Assembly: GCA_028571685.1 (NCBI GenBank)
Contig: CM053142.1
Span: forward strand, 63,513,296-63,577,295
DNA: 64,000 bases
Reading direction: 5' to 3'
DNA from: Heterohyrax brucei
Lineage: Eukaryota; Chordata; Mammalia; Hyracoidea; Procaviidae
This document shows positions 42,142 through 63,635 of the stretch, in pieces. A model generated the notes under the pieces. It was not told the origin of the DNA. It did no database searches and worked only from the letters and a program-made list of their open reading frames with translations. Numbering within the stretch: position 1 is the first letter of the stretch; every line of letters starts with the position of its first letter. A program made the position numbers and the translations under genes.

Positions 42142-42867
42142 TATATGAATGGCCTCAGAAGCCACTACTATTATATTTAATAACAAGCAGCAGCAGTCAT
42201 TTACATGAGGTAGTGAAAAGGGTAAATGAGCAACTCTGTGGACAGTGTAACTAAGGAGAGGACTTGGAGATGCAACAGAGGTCAAGACAACAGGCTTGGA
42301 TTGAGTCAGCTAGGAGTGGAAAGGGCAGGCCAGAGGGTCCAGGGGAATGTGGGAGAGGAGACTGGGGCAGCCGGGAGGGCCTTGGCCCTCATTTATCATC
42401 TCAGGGAGCACTTCTGGGGCTTTTTGAGGTATGGCAATCAAGTGGGGCAACTCTGAGACCCAGATGAAGAATGAAGGCTAAAGATGATGACTGCCAGTGT
42501 AGCTGGACCAGCATCATCTCCCAGGGTTTCCCAGGCTGCACAGCGTCCAGCACTCGGTGGCTCCTGGCCCCCTGCGACTCACAAACCAGAATTTGCCTTA
42601 GGAACATAGCTCTTAAGACCAAGACCAGGCTTGGGAGGAGAAGGTCACAGAAGCAGGGTGCTGGCTGTGAAGTAGTTGTTCAGGTTTCTTGTCCTTGGAC
42701 TAGTTAGTGTCAGTGAAGCTGGAGGCATACAGCAGAGCACAGTTCTTGGGGAGCAGCATGTTAGGGGTGGAAAGGTAGGTGTCCACTCCTTCTCTTTCAG
42801 ACCTACATTTTTTCTTTCGGAAGGTTATTTGCCTCTGTGTTTTTGTGTGTGTGATGTACTTTGTGTT
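42142..42867. other. Unique gene-free DNA
   Basis: GC-moderate; two overlapping short open frames but no splice or family support. Confidence 0.4.
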
Positions 42868-43260
42868 CAACCTTTATTATTATTATTATTATTATCACAG
42901 CTCAAGTTAATTGCTCATAAAAATTTATGCACATATTGCTATGTGACACTAGTTGCAATCCCTATAATGTGACAACATACTCCCCTTTTCCACCCCAGGT
43001 TTCCCAGGTCCATCCAGCTAGCTCCTGTCCTCTCCTGCCTTTTCATTCTGGACATGAGCTACCTACTTGGTCTCATTTATCTGCTTGATCTAAAAAGCAC
43101 ACTCTTCAAGAGTGTTATTACATATTTTATATTCCAGTCTAATTTTTTTCTGAAGAGTGGGCTGTGGAATGGTTTTGATTCTGGGCTAACAGAGCTTCAG
43201 GGGGTTTCACCAGTCTCAGTCAGAACATTAAGTCTGTACTTTTTTACCTGAATTTGAGTT
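42868..43260 (-). repeat. Poly(A)-tailed afrotherian retroposon
   Basis: The terminal tract has become a (TTA)n microsatellite (42873-42895), followed by atcacagctcaagttaattg and, later, gatctaaaaagcacactctt. Confidence 0.6.
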
Positions 43261-43427
43261 CTGTTTCAGATTTACTTGTCAAAAGTTGTGGCGATAACTA
43301 ATGTCACTGAATTATAGATGTGAAGAATGTTGAAGCGGCAAATGATTTGTTACATACATATTTACCACAGTTAAAAATGTTGTAGTGAGAGATTAGATCT
43401 TTAAGGCAGGGCTAGCTTACAGTGAAG

Positions 43428-44162
43428 AGGATTTGAAACATGGATGGAGATCAAAGACCACAGCTTTCAGTATGGATTGTAACTCAACATCAATACAGCA
43501 AAAATCCTCACAACTGGACCAGTAAGAAACATCCTCATAAATGGAGAAAAGATTGAAGTTGCTAGGGTTTTACTTTACTTGGTTCCACAACCAACGCCCA
43601 TGGAGGCAGCAGTCAAGAAATCAAAAGACGCATTATATTGGGAAAATTGGTTGCAAAGGACCTCTTTAAAGTGTTGCAAAGTAAAGATGTCACCTTGAAG
43701 ACTAAGGTGAGCCTGGCCCTGGCCATGGTATTTTCAATCACATCATATGCATGCATAAGCTGAACAATGAATAAGGAAGACAGAAAAACTATTGATGCCT
43801 TTGAATTGTGGTACTGAAGAAGAATATTGAATGTATCATGAACTGCCAAAGCAACAAACAGATCTATTCTGGAAGAAGTACAACCAGAGTGCTCCTTAGA
43901 AACAAAGATTGCAAGACTACGTCTCACATACTTTGGACATGTTGTCAGGAGGGATCCATCCCTGGAGAAGGACATCAGCTTGGTATAGAGTGAAAGGTCA
44001 GCAAAAAAGAGGAGGACCCTCAAGGAGATGGACTGACACAGTGGCTGCAACAATGGGCTTAAGCCTAAAAATGATTGTGGGCATGGCACAGGACTGGACT
44101 GCGTTTCATAGGGTCTCTGTGAGTCAGAACTGACTCGACGGTACCCAACAACAATAACAACA
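43428..44162 (+). mobile_element. RTE LINE 3' end, sense
   Basis: Ends tgactcgacggtacccaaca then (ACA)n, the best preserved RTE tail in the window. The open stretches encode RTE C-terminal sequence, not a gene. Confidence 0.85.
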
Positions 44163-45192
44163 GCTTACAGGGACCTCCCTACCCCAGTGACTTTCAGGAA
44201 CTGCATGTGTATCTGTTTGCTGTTTTAATGTATATCTGTTTGTTGGCCAGATGTATAGCAGGCTAGGGTAGAGATTGCCTTGTAAGAGTGTCTGGGCTAC
44301 TGCTTCTGGCCAGCAGGCAGTATGGATGCTATTGTCCCCCTAGATTTCCATGGCCTGCTGGGGTTCAGGAATTCCCAGAGTCTTTCTTCTGCATTTCTGC
44401 AGTGAACAAGGAGGGCCCTGCTAATATTTTAGCTCCCCTACCAGCAGAACGAGGCTGATGCCCAAAGAGCAGAACATTATGGTGGTGAGGGGAGGGAAAA
44501 GTCCTTCTGCCTGAAGCTAGGAGCCGGGCTAGGAGTCTTTCTCTGCTCTCCTCTAGTTGAAGGCCAGAGAGTAGATGGGCTTCTCTGAAGACTCTGGATG
44601 GCCTTCCCACTCCCCTCCCTCAAGTCTTCATAACAATCCTCTGAATATCCACCCAGGCTCTCATTTTGGAGGTAACAAAACCTGGGAATGTAGGCTGGGA
44701 GCAGGATGATGACAGAGACCCTGGAGTCCTAGTCCTCACCCCAGTGCCTTCTCTTGTGCCCCAGGGGAAGGGCTTGATGGTCCAGAGCAAGTCACACTTC
44801 CCAATGGATTTCTGTTTGCCCATCTAAAAACTGAGGTGGCTAGATCCATTTCTTAAAGGGCTGCTCAGCTCTGACATCGTAAGGTCCTACGTAAAGGCAA
44901 CCAACTCACTTTTCCACCATCACTCCTAACTCAGGACTGAGGAGAAGAGTTACATTCCCAGAGCACCCCCACCCCCTGCACTCCCCTGGAGTACTCAGGA
45001 AATACTTGTTCACCAGTCAGCTCCACCCGCCCCCCCACCCCCCTCCCCACCATATACCGTGGGAAGAATTGGCAAAGAAAAGAACTATTTAATAGAATTA
45101 GAAATTTAAGGGTAGAAAGAAACTTGGAAATGTTCTAGACAAGCTCTGTTTGTTATTTTCATTATATAAATAACAATAATCTCAAGATGTGC
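44163..45192. other. Unique gene-free DNA
   Basis: No repeat recognised; a C-rich tract (cccgcccccccacccccctc) lies near 45027. Confidence 0.4.
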
Positions 45193-45405
45193 CAAGGTCC
45201 CTAGGTGGCAGAAATGGTTTGTGCTAAACTGCTAAGCTAAAGATTGGTGTTTCAGACCCACCCTGTGATACCACAGAAGAAAGGCCTGGTGATCTGCTTC
45301 CGTAATGATTACAGCCCAGAAGGTCAGTGGAGCAGTTCGTTCTACTGACACCTGGAGCCTCCGTGAGTTGAAACGGACTCAATGGCAATGGGTTTGTTTT
45401 CTGTT
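45193..45405 (+). repeat. AfroSINE, long subtype
   Basis: Sense; head worn, tail gttgaaacggactcaatggc intact. Confidence 0.75.
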
Positions 45406-45444
45406 GTTGCTGTTTTACAATGCGCTGCATACTCTGTAAGTACT

Positions 45445-45590
45445 TATTTTGTTTTATTCCATTTATTTATACCCTAATGGTTCCCAATGAACAGATGAGG
45501 AAACTGAAAGCCTAAGAGAAACAGTGATGCTTCTAAGGGTCGTATAGGTGGTTAGTGCTTAAACCAGAGCTAGAACCCTGGTGATATCTT
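45445..45590 (-). repeat. MIR-type SINE remnant
   Basis: aacagatgaggaaactgaaa then aaaccagagctagaaccctg, inverted. Confidence 0.5.
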
Positions 45591-46302
45591 GATTCTCAGG
45601 TGTCTGAAGGGCTTGAGAAAAGCAGAGACAAAGAAAGGAGTGGGAAGGAGGCCAAAAGAAAGCCTTACTAGGGAAGACCACTAACTGGGGATGTGATGGG
45701 GGCAAGAGAATATGAGGCATGGCTCGCCATACAGCTTCTCCCCTCCAACCATCCTCCTGCCACTCCTCCACCAGGCTTCTTGGAGGTCCTCCTCCATCCT
45801 CTCACCACTCCACCCATCACCCACCCTCATCTCTGGCCAGGGCCAGAACCTTTTGGACTGTTACATTTCACCTATCTCAGGTAGGCAAACCTGTCTTTGG
45901 CTGCCCCACAGCAATAGCTGAGGCCTTGGGAGTCAACTGCAGCCCAGGCACAAGACCTGAAAGTAATGCTGCAGGGTGACAGCTCTGACTTTTCCTTTCA
46001 GTCCCTGCTTTGTTCTACTGCTTCCCCACAGAGGCTTGGTCAGCCACCCTCAGGCTCCCCTCCAGCCTCTAGCACCAGCCTCGACCTGGTGTCTACTCCC
46101 CCAATTCGTGAAGAGGGGTTACTGTAACCAATCAGAGTTTGTTCTGGTCTTTGTTCAGACATCAGATAGTCCAGGGAGGAGGTGAGATTGTTATTTTTGC
46201 CTGATACCTGCTCTTGACCAAGCCCAGTCTTGTTTCAAATGGGATATGGCAGTGGAGGTAACCTATTGTTCAAATTTCTTGCAATGTATTTTTGCCGACC
46301 CC

Positions 46303-46337
<35 letters not shown>

Positions 46338-46648
46338 CCCTTCTTCCCTTCCTTCCTCCAGATTCCTCATTCTGTCCCTAGGAACTGAAACTCCTCCCTG
46401 TTCCTTACCTCCCCTTGTTCTCTCTTCTCAATGACAGAGTCCTCCAAGGAAGACATACAACAAGGTACAGTTTCAGTGGAGTCTCCAGGAGCCTGGGGTA
46501 CAGAGGTGGCCTGAGATTGAGGAAATGGAGGAGAGTTTCTGTTGTGCAGAAGCCAGAGTCTTCTAGGTATCCCAAGAGTTTCTCACTGAAAGGGCATTGG
46601 TTGACAACTCTGAAGCCCGGGGCTCTGTGTGCCTACCATGGTCCCCAC
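45591..46648. other. DNA 3' of TEX52
   Basis: No gene or repeat recognised besides the CA tract at 46306. No reverse-strand AATAAA close to the TEX52 stop. Confidence 0.4.
46306..46336. repeat. CA microsatellite
   Basis: About 15 uninterrupted AC units. Confidence 0.95.
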
Positions 46649-56527
<9,879 letters not shown>

Positions 56528-56601
56528 TTCTCTGTGCCTCAAGAGCCAGGAGGGCCTGCTTTGTGGGGAAGCCCTTTCTGGTACCATTGTTTGCTGCTGG
56601 A

Positions 56602-56615
56602 GTTGCTATGGTGAT
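56602..56615 (-). promoter_or_regulatory. X-box-like motif at TEX52 promoter
   Basis: GTTGCTATGGTGAT on the + strand resembles the RFX X-box (GTTGCCATGGCAAC): the left ten bases match except one, the right half is weaker. It sits about 75 bp upstream of the inferred TEX52 start. RFX factors are known to drive testis and cilia genes. Binding is inferred. Confidence 0.4.
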
Positions 56616-57199
56616 GTTTGCTGAGTGGTGACGCAGGGGAGGCCCTCACCTCTCGCTGGCAGGGCTCTCCAGTCCCTTGGGCTTCCAGCTGCCTTTCAGG
56701 TGAGATAAGCAGGGGTTGGAATTCTTAAGTTCTGACTGCCAAAGATGGTTACAGTTGCTGCTTGTGGAAGGGGGAAAACAAGGCGGGCTAGCTAGCTGGC
56801 AAGCTCTGGGTCCTGAGGGCAGTAAGGAGGCACCTGCCTGTAAGTGGGCCCATCACTCCCTAATGTTTCTGGGGCATTCCCTTGCCTGCGCCTTTCTATG
56901 TGGGAGTCCCAAGAGGCTTGTTTCCGAGCAGGTCCAAAGGCCCCAGGGAACAAGGCTGGCGATGAGGGGAAAAGGTCAGCCAGGCAGGGTGAACATCAGG
57001 CCAACGTACGATTTCTGCTACAGAGCGTGTGTGCCGACACAGGGTACAAGAGGGAGGCGATCTGTTAAAGCCCTCCACACTTAGTCCCTCGGGTGCTTCT
57101 CTGGGTTACCTCAGACCCTACCTCTTCCCCATTACCACCTCTCCACCATCCTTTCCAACCCCTGCCCTTTGCCTTAGGGACCAGACACCAAGACTGACA
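56616..57199. other. DNA between TEX52 promoter and FOXM1 3' end
   Basis: GC-rich unique DNA, no repeat or gene recognised. Confidence 0.4.
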
Positions 57200-58153
57200 T
57201 TCCCATCCTGGATTTTATTGAGAAGGTAGTTACAGTAGTGTTCTTGAGCTGATTCATGCGTGTCGTCAGCTGGGGCCTAGGGTGGCTCCCTGCAAAGCCA
57301 CTGTGCGAGCTAAGGAAGCCAGGCAGGTGAGGGGCCCTCCCAGCCTTCTCAAGCCTCTAGCCATGTTCTCAACAATGGCCTGATTAGGGACACTATGAGA
57401 ACACCCAGTGGGAGCACCCACATGCTTCGCTTCAGATGCATCTATCTCCCATCCCAAATCCAACTCTTAACCCAATACAAATGAGACTGTCACCAGGATT
57501 TCTCCTTGTAGGAAAGTTGACTTGGAAACGTGGGGAGGTGGAAGGAAGGCACAGGAAGAAAGACACGGGTGAGCAGAGGTCCAGGTCTAGGAACTTACAG
57601 AGCCCTGGAGCTAGGTCCCTCAGGCCTGGAAGATGCCGGGCACTGCAGGACCTTCCTGCCTCGGGAACTAAAAGCAAATGGAACTCCCTCGCCTTCGTGC
57701 CAGCCTCCTGGCAGTCTCCACATAATAATCTAAGGAAGTAAGTTTACATTTGATTTAGCGGATAACTTTGAGAATATACACTATTTTCAAGGGCCACCCT
57801 GCAAGAAAATGGCTGGGTATAGAACAGAAACAGTTTGGAGAGTTCCTGGTCCCTTTTGCCTTTGTTTTTGCTGAGCCCACCCTTCAGTTCCCAGGCGGTG
57901 TAGAGGAACCAGACTCTCCTGGGATGCTGTAGGTGACACAGAGACCAGCTACCAGGGCTTTGCTGTTTGCAGAGGCCCCAGTGGTGGCTGAGGCATGACT
58001 GCTGCCTTGGCATCACCAGGCAGGGTGGAGCTAAGGAACAGTCACTGTTTGCCATTGCCCCAGAGGGCTTGGGATACACTGGGCCTGGACAGCCCGGCTG
58101 TAGGAGTGCTTCAGACGAGTGGGCAGCTTGAGCAGCAAGGTAAGGCCGGATCT
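57200..58153 (-). other. FOXM1: FOXM1 3' UTR
   Basis: Unique sequence of about 950 bp between the stop and the AATAAA at 57219-57214. The exact cleavage point, expected 10-30 nt further on, is inferred. Confidence 0.75.
57214..57219 (-). terminator. FOXM1: FOXM1 polyadenylation signal
   Basis: Reverse-strand AATAAA in the context CTCAATAAAATCC, the first canonical signal after the FOXM1 stop. Confidence 0.75.
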
Positions 58154-59185
58154 CTACCGCAGCTCAGGAATAAACTGAGACCAGTTGGTGTTGTCAGGGC
58201 CCAGCGGGTCTTCCTCCAGGCCCGGGAAGCTGATGTCCAGCAGGATCTTGCTTAGGCTGTCATTCATTGTGTCTAGAACCAGACCTTCTGTTAATGAGCG
58301 ATTGGCTAAAAGGTTGGGAGCCTGTGGCTGAGGGGAGCCCAGCTTCGGGGTTTCCATATCTGATGGGGCAAAACTGCTGAAGGGGTCAGAGGTGAGGTCA
58401 AAGGGCTCCAAATTGAGGAACTCTCGGGGTGAGTCAAAGAGGGGTACACTTTTCAGTGGGGTGGGGCTGAGCTCCATCAGCCCAAGGGAGTCAGGCAGGG
58501 GGCCAAAGGAACTTTGAGGGGTTCGTACAGGGCTGAAATCTAGACCCCCCTCTTTGGCCGGGGGTGTGAGCCTCCAGGATTCAGGGGTCACAGGGAGGAC
58601 AGCTTTGCTCGGAGTAGAGGAGATGGGCAGTGTCTCCTTAACGGGTGTCTGAAAAGGTCCTCCTTCCTCCTGGGTGTAGCCGAGCTGGGAGGCCAACTCA
58701 GAGGCCTCTGCGAGGAACGGGAGCGCTGGGGCTTCGCGGGAAGTGCTGGGGCCCTCGGAGAAGAGCGGCTGGGCCTCATCCACACCGGGAGGCAGCAGAT
58801 GCTGTTTCCTTCGGGACCGGCTCCTCTCTCTCCTCTCCCTCCGTTTAATGACAAGCATTTCAGAGACACACCGCGCCGGGGACTTGAGCCCACTGTCGGA
58901 CCTCTTGGACCTTGGAGTGGGAGAGTGGGATGAATCCTCCCAGGAATCAGGTGATGCCTCTTTGAAAGATGGGGAGGGCCACTCTTCCAAGGGAGGGCTC
59001 TCCACTTTGATGTGTCTGGCTAAGTATGGCGTTTCCTCCCCTGCCTGCGTTTCTTCCTGCATTTCTTCCTCCTTAATGGACTGAACGGGAAGCAAAGGGG
59101 ATGACCCTTCTCCAGACAGGGACTTGTCCTCTTTCACTGGTCCCACTGAGGGAAAAGGGGCTATCCCTTCATCAGCTAGCAGGAC
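58154..59185 (-). CDS. FOXM1: FOXM1 last coding exon with stop
   Basis: 344 codons including TAG, starting VLLADEGIAPFPSVG after acceptor CTTTCAG. High Ser/Pro content; the basic stretch RRERRERSRSRRKQ lies near residue 135 of the exon. Confidence 0.96.
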   Translation of the reverse strand, partial: VLLADEGIAPFPSVGPVKEDKSLSGEGSSPLLPVQSIKEEEMQEETQAGEETPYLARHIKVESPPLEEWPSPSFKEASPDSWEDSSHSPTPRSKRSDSGLKSPARCVSEMLVIKRRERRERSRSRRKQHLLPPGVDEAQPLFSEGPSTSREAPALPFLAEASELASQLGYTQEEGGPFQTPVKETLPISSTPSKAVLPVTPESWRLTPPAKEGGLDFSPVRTPQSSFGPLPDSLGLMELSPTPLKSVPLFDSPREFLNLEPFDLTSDPFSSFAPSDMETPKLGSPQPQAPNLLANRSLTEGLVLDTMNDSLSKILLDISFPGLEEDPLGPDNTNWSQFIPELR

Positions 59186-62100
59186 CTGAAAGGGAAGCAG
59201 AGATTCTTGAAAGAGAGCCCCTGAGGCCTGGTGATCAGACAGAACATAAACCATGACTGTAACAACTTATATACTAGTACTAATCCTCTTTTTGGTCTTC
59301 TTAAATTTTTAAAAACTATTGCATATGAGAATTTAGCATAAGATGAAGGTGGTAATTCAAGTCCAGGGGTAAAAATATGGAGTACTTAATATGATGCTAG
59401 AAAATAAAATTGGATGCCTATCTTGTATCAAATACAAAGACTTAAACATAAAAATTAAAACCATACAAATCCTGCAACAGAATCTAGGAGACTACATGTA
59501 CAATCTGAGGGTGGGGGTGACCTTCTTAACCAAGACTGGAAACCCAGAGCTGTAAAAGAGAAGAGAGACATGTTTGACTATATAAAAATTTTTACTGTGG
59601 CAAGAGATACCATAAACAAAGTTAAGAAACAAATGATACGAGTAGAAAGATATACTCAGCATAAAAGGCAAAAGGCTAATCTCTATAATATACAAAATTC
59701 TCACGAATTAATAACAAAACTCTATACAGAAAAATGGACAATGCCTATAAACAAGCAACTCACAGAGGACAATTCTAGGTAGCCAAGCATTGGAGAAGAT
59801 GCCCAGACTTACTGGTAAACAAAGAAAGATAAAATTAAATAAGGAGATATCATATCAGAATGGAAAACGTTAGACTGATTATACCAAGCTCTGGCAAAGA
59901 TACAAGTCTTGTCATATAGTACTGGTGGAAGTCTGAATTACCACAGCTTTGTTAAGAAAGCAATCTAGGCAATCTTTAATAAAATTTAAAATATTTTGTT
60001 ACACAGCGATCTCATGTCTGGGACTCTATCCCACGGTAATAAAAGCATCAGTAAGGAAGACTTTTATTGCAATGTTGTTCATAGAGCAAAAAATCTAGAT
60101 ACAAAATGTGCCCATAAAAGTGGAATGGTTGAAAATTTATGCTATAGCCACACCATGAAATACTATGTGGCTATTAAAAAGCAGTGAATTAGAGCTACGC
60201 CAAAGGACTTAGAATTTCCACGGGGTATTATAGTTAGAAAAAGTTACATGCAAGTGAGTATAATATGATCTCATTTTTAATGTCCTGTGTGTTGTGTGTA
60301 TATACATAAAATGGCTATGTTGTATATGTACGTCTGTTGTATTTTTGAAATTAAAAAAAAAAAAAAAGGCAACCCAAATCTTTCTCAAGAGTCTATGCTG
60401 TGTCCATCTCAGTGCAGAGGTGGGCTGGGGAGGGCTTTCCTCTGGTTCCCTGTCACCCTTGTTCACAAGACCTCCACAGGTAAAGTCCAGACTTGATAGC
60501 TCATCACAATATGGTCTGAACTTGCCCTCACCTTCCCTATGGGCTGGACCAGTTATGTTCAGCCAGGGGTGGATTTCCTTCTCCAGAGGTCATCTGGTAA
60601 TGTCAGGAAACATTTTAATTGTCACACCTTGGGGACTGCGACTGGCATCTAGTGGAGAGGACCAGGGATGCTGCTGAATATCCTACAGTGCACAGGACAA
60701 CACCCCACCCCCTCAACAAGAATTATTCAGCCCCAAATGTCAGTAGCATTGAGGCTGAGAAACCTTGAACTAGACTCGCCTCTATGGTATTACTTAATGA
60801 TGCTCTCTCCACGCCTGTTTGCTCATGCCAAACTACTTCTTTTTAAGAGCCACTTCCCTTGTGAACTCTTCCTGAGTGTTCCAGTCCATCCACCACGATC
60901 ACCATTGTCTGACTTGTTAGGTGTTTCTGGGCCTTCTGACACCACCTACACTTTAATCCCAGTGGCTTTTTAGCTCTGAGAATGCTACCAGGAGTCCCCA
61001 GGGGTGGCAAATGGTTAAGTGCTGGACTACTAACCAAAATGTTGGCAGTTCAAACCCACTGAGAGGCACCTCAGAAGACGGGCCTATTGATCTGCTCCTG
61101 AGAGGCAACAGCCTTGAAAACTCTGCAGGGCCAATTCTACTCTGCCCATAAGGGGTCACCATTGATTTAATGGCAACTAACAACAACAACACAATGCTGT
61201 TAAATGTTCCTGTGTATTTATGAAACCCTGGTGGTATACTGGGTAAGAGCTACATCTGCTAACCAAACGGTCAGCAGTTCAAATCCACCAGACACTCCTT
61301 GGAAACCCTGTGGGGCAGTTTCTGCCCTGTCCTCTAGGGTGGCTTGAGTCAGAATTGACTTGACAGCAATGGCTTTTTTCTTTGTTTTAATGTATTTATG
61401 AAGGAGCCCCAGCGCTGCAATAGTTAAGCGCTCAGCTGCTAACTGAGAGGTCAGTGGTTTGCACTCACCAGCTGCTCTGTGGGGGATAGGTGTGGCACTC
61501 TGCTTCCATAAAGATTACAGCCTATAGGGCACTTCTGCTCTATCCCATAGGGCTGCTATGAGTTGGAATTAACAGCAATGAGTTCGGTTTGATTTGGGAT
61601 CTATTTATGCCTTGTCCACTCAGCTGGATTTATAAGCTTCATAAGGAACACCGAGCAGAGCGCTTTGTACAACACTTCTAATTGATGGTTGTCACCACTT
61701 CTCAGAGAACAACAGGAAAACACTCACCTTGGGGGCGATGCGGACTCGTTTGTTATGGCGGGAAAGCTCTGAGCTCATGAGTGAAGCCGCCAGGGGCAAC
61801 GGTACCTTCACCGACGGCTGCAGCACCAGTGACTGGCTCACTGGGAACTGGATGGGCACCAGGTACGAGCTGACCCGTGGTAGCAAGGGTTTCATCTTCC
61901 GGCCTAGGAAGAAATTGGAGAGATCAGGAGAAGGGCGTGTATGTCCCTTCACAATCCTAGGCGCTTTGCTCTCCTTTTCCAGGCTCAGATCCCTCTGAGA
62001 TGGGAACAGAATCCCGGAGTCTGATTCTCTAAAGATACGCCCCCAGAACAAGGACTAGGCCTGAGGCCCACTCTCCCATACTAACGTGCGCCCAGTGGGA

Positions 62101-63635
62101 GTTCAGATTTGATGGTCATGTTCCGGCGGAGCTCAGGGTTGGGTCGTTTCTGCTGCTGCTTGTGGTAGATAGGGAGAGAAAGAAACCTGGGTTAATAAGG
62201 CAGGGGGAGATGACAGGAGCACCCCACCAGCTGCTCTGGTACTTTACACTGAGCTAACCGACAGGCCAGAAAGAAAAGGCCGACCTGAGGGGATAAATGT
62301 AGGATGGAGCACTGTCTCCAAAGCTGTGGTTAGTGGAAAAAGGTGGACAGCATATGGACATACGATGGTAGGCCAGTCCTACCGCCTTATCCATGCGTCC
62401 TCACCACCCCCAGGGATGCTAAAGCATGTAGCTATATGAGTGGTTGAGAAAAGCCAGGTAGAAAAGTGACAGGAAAATTGCAGCCTGCAAGACCTCTGCC
62501 ATGCACTTATCACTCTGTCTGGTACCAGGCCTGTGGCATGTTCTCCTGCCATGCTCTGCTCTGCTCAGCACCCCTGGGTGATGGCTGTGGAGGGGAAGAA
62601 GAAGTGGGCATGAGCCCTACTTCTGGTGAGATGGGGTGGTGGTCACAGATGTGCCCGGCAGCCTCATTTTCCTCCCTCCCGGAAGCCTTCGTGTGCTGCG
62701 TGTTTAAGGCAGCAGTTGTCTGGCCTAGGCTCTCTACCCTGCTGAACATCAGGCCCCTGTCTGCTAAAGCCATGCTGAGCAGTGAAAGGAAAATGAGTCC
62801 AAGCCCCGAGCCCGAGGGAAAGAATCTTACTGATTCCAAGTGCTCGGGCGAGTGTGGAGACCCTGGGTCCAGTGGCTGGTGGTGGCCAGGCATTGGGGGA
62901 GAGAAATGAGACAGAAGTTACCAGCAGTGTGGTCAGTCTGACCAGACTGGGAAGAACACAGCCATGATTCAAACTGAAGGACACCCGGGACAACCGTCCC
63001 TCCCCAGAGAGCAGATGGAGTTACTGTCAGCCTTCGGGGTGCTCTGAGATCCCAAAACAAAACTACTTTGTGAAAAGAGTCTGGTCGCTCAGTTTCTGGT
63101 CTCCATCAAAAGATTTTTATTTTTTATTTTTTTTAGCCAGGCTTTTCTCTGGAAGAATCACCTGAGATGCTTAAAAAGACAAATCCCTGAGCCTACCGCA
63201 AACACACTCAACCAGGACCTCCAAGCTGTATTTTAACAAGTGTCTAGGCAATCCTTACTCACAGGGAAGTTAGGGAAACACGACCCTGGTAAGTCTTCCT
63301 CTATTTTAGATCAGAACGGTCTTCTTCATGCCCTGGTCTAGCACAGTATACCATTTGGTGGTTGTCACCAGCACTTAGTTCAGCAAGTTTTATGCAAATC
63401 ACTGATTGGCTGGCTGGTTTCTGACTCTTCTCTGATCAGATATCATTTTGAGATGAATACTACAACCACCAATCTGGCCCTATTTGGACAAAACTGGGAC
63501 ACACACCTTAAACACCTGGTCCAATGTCAGGTAGCGATTAGCACTGGGATGAATGGTCCAAAAGGAGACCTTGCCATTAGCAGACGTTTCACGAACAAAC
63601 ATGTCATGGAGGGAGAGGTTGTGGCGGATGGAATT
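58154..63635 (-). CDS. FOXM1: FOXM1, forkhead box M1 (3' part, 5 coding exons, 483 residues; 5' part off window)
   Basis: Exons in transcript order: 63635-63507, 62875-62831, 62155-62086, 61903-61728, 59185-58154; all phases close and the last ends TAG. The first carries the second half of the forkhead DNA-binding domain including recognition helix NSIRHNLSLHD and the wing (GKVSFWTIHPSANRYLTLDQ). The second is the 15-residue A1 cassette. The last, 343 residues, is the transactivation region, with a sumoylation-type IKVE site, CDK-type sites (TPESWR, SPTPRSK) and the conserved acidic end GPDNTNWSQFIPELR. Known role: activates G2/M genes; CDK and PLK1 phosphorylation relieve autoinhibition. The N-terminal repressor domain and first half of the forkhead lie beyond 64000. 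Confidence 0.96.
59275..60367 (+). mobile_element. L1 LINE, 5'-truncated
   Basis: End of ORF2 (tattgcaatgttgttcatag, ccatgaaatactatgtggct) and 3' UTR, ending in a 17-base A tract at 60351-60367. Antisense to FOXM1 in its last intron. No intact ORF. Confidence 0.8.
60575..60770 (+). repeat. MER5A-type hAT element
   Basis: Typical order: gactggcatctagtggagag, gggatgctgctgaatatcct, gaggctgagaaaccttgaac. Confidence 0.75.
60991..61192 (+). repeat. AfroSINE, long subtype
   Basis: Sense; tail ends in an (AAC)n tract like the RTE tail, not the usual ggtttggttt. Confidence 0.8.
61221..61380 (+). repeat. AfroSINE
   Basis: Sense, complete short subtype. Confidence 0.85.
61402..61597 (+). repeat. AfroSINE, long subtype
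   Basis: Sense; third of three consecutive copies, ending 130 bp from the FOXM1 penultimate exon donor. Confidence 0.85.
61728..61903 (-). CDS. FOXM1: FOXM1 penultimate coding exon
   Basis: 58 codons, RKMKPLLPRVSSYLVPIQFP to KRVRIAPK, donor GTGAGT. In humans the optional A2 cassette would follow this exon. Confidence 0.95.
62086..62155 (-). CDS. FOXM1: FOXM1 coding exon after A1
   Basis: Begins QQKRPNPELRRNMTIKSELP and ends LGA plus one base at donor GTTAGT. The acceptor is a run AAGCAGCAGCAG, so the start could be 62158, 62155 or 62152. 62155 gives the human-like QQ. Confidence 0.9.
62156..62830. other. FOXM1 intron after A1
   Basis: Unique GC-rich DNA; open frames here are not exons. Confidence 0.5.
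62831..62875 (-). CDS. FOXM1: FOXM1 alternative exon A1
   Basis: 45 nt, exactly 15 codons: PLDPGSPHSPEHLES. This matches the cassette that separates the FOXM1b and FOXM1c isoforms in human. Acceptor CACCAG, donor GTAAGA, both consensus. Confidence 0.93.
63507..63635 (-). CDS. FOXM1: FOXM1 forkhead exon (helix 3 and wings)
   Basis: 43 codons from NSIRHNLSLH to TLDQVFK in phase 0. Donor GTGTGT is weaker than its neighbours. Confidence 0.96.

Noticed and set aside
43613-44089. 158-codon open frame on the - strand
   Set aside because: Antisense to the RTE 3' end.
46306-46336. Regular repeats suggesting an array
   Set aside because: Simple CA microsatellite; nothing in the window resembles a CRISPR array or other spaced repeat system.
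58743-59084. + strand open frame opposite FOXM1
   Set aside because: Shadow of the FOXM1 last exon.
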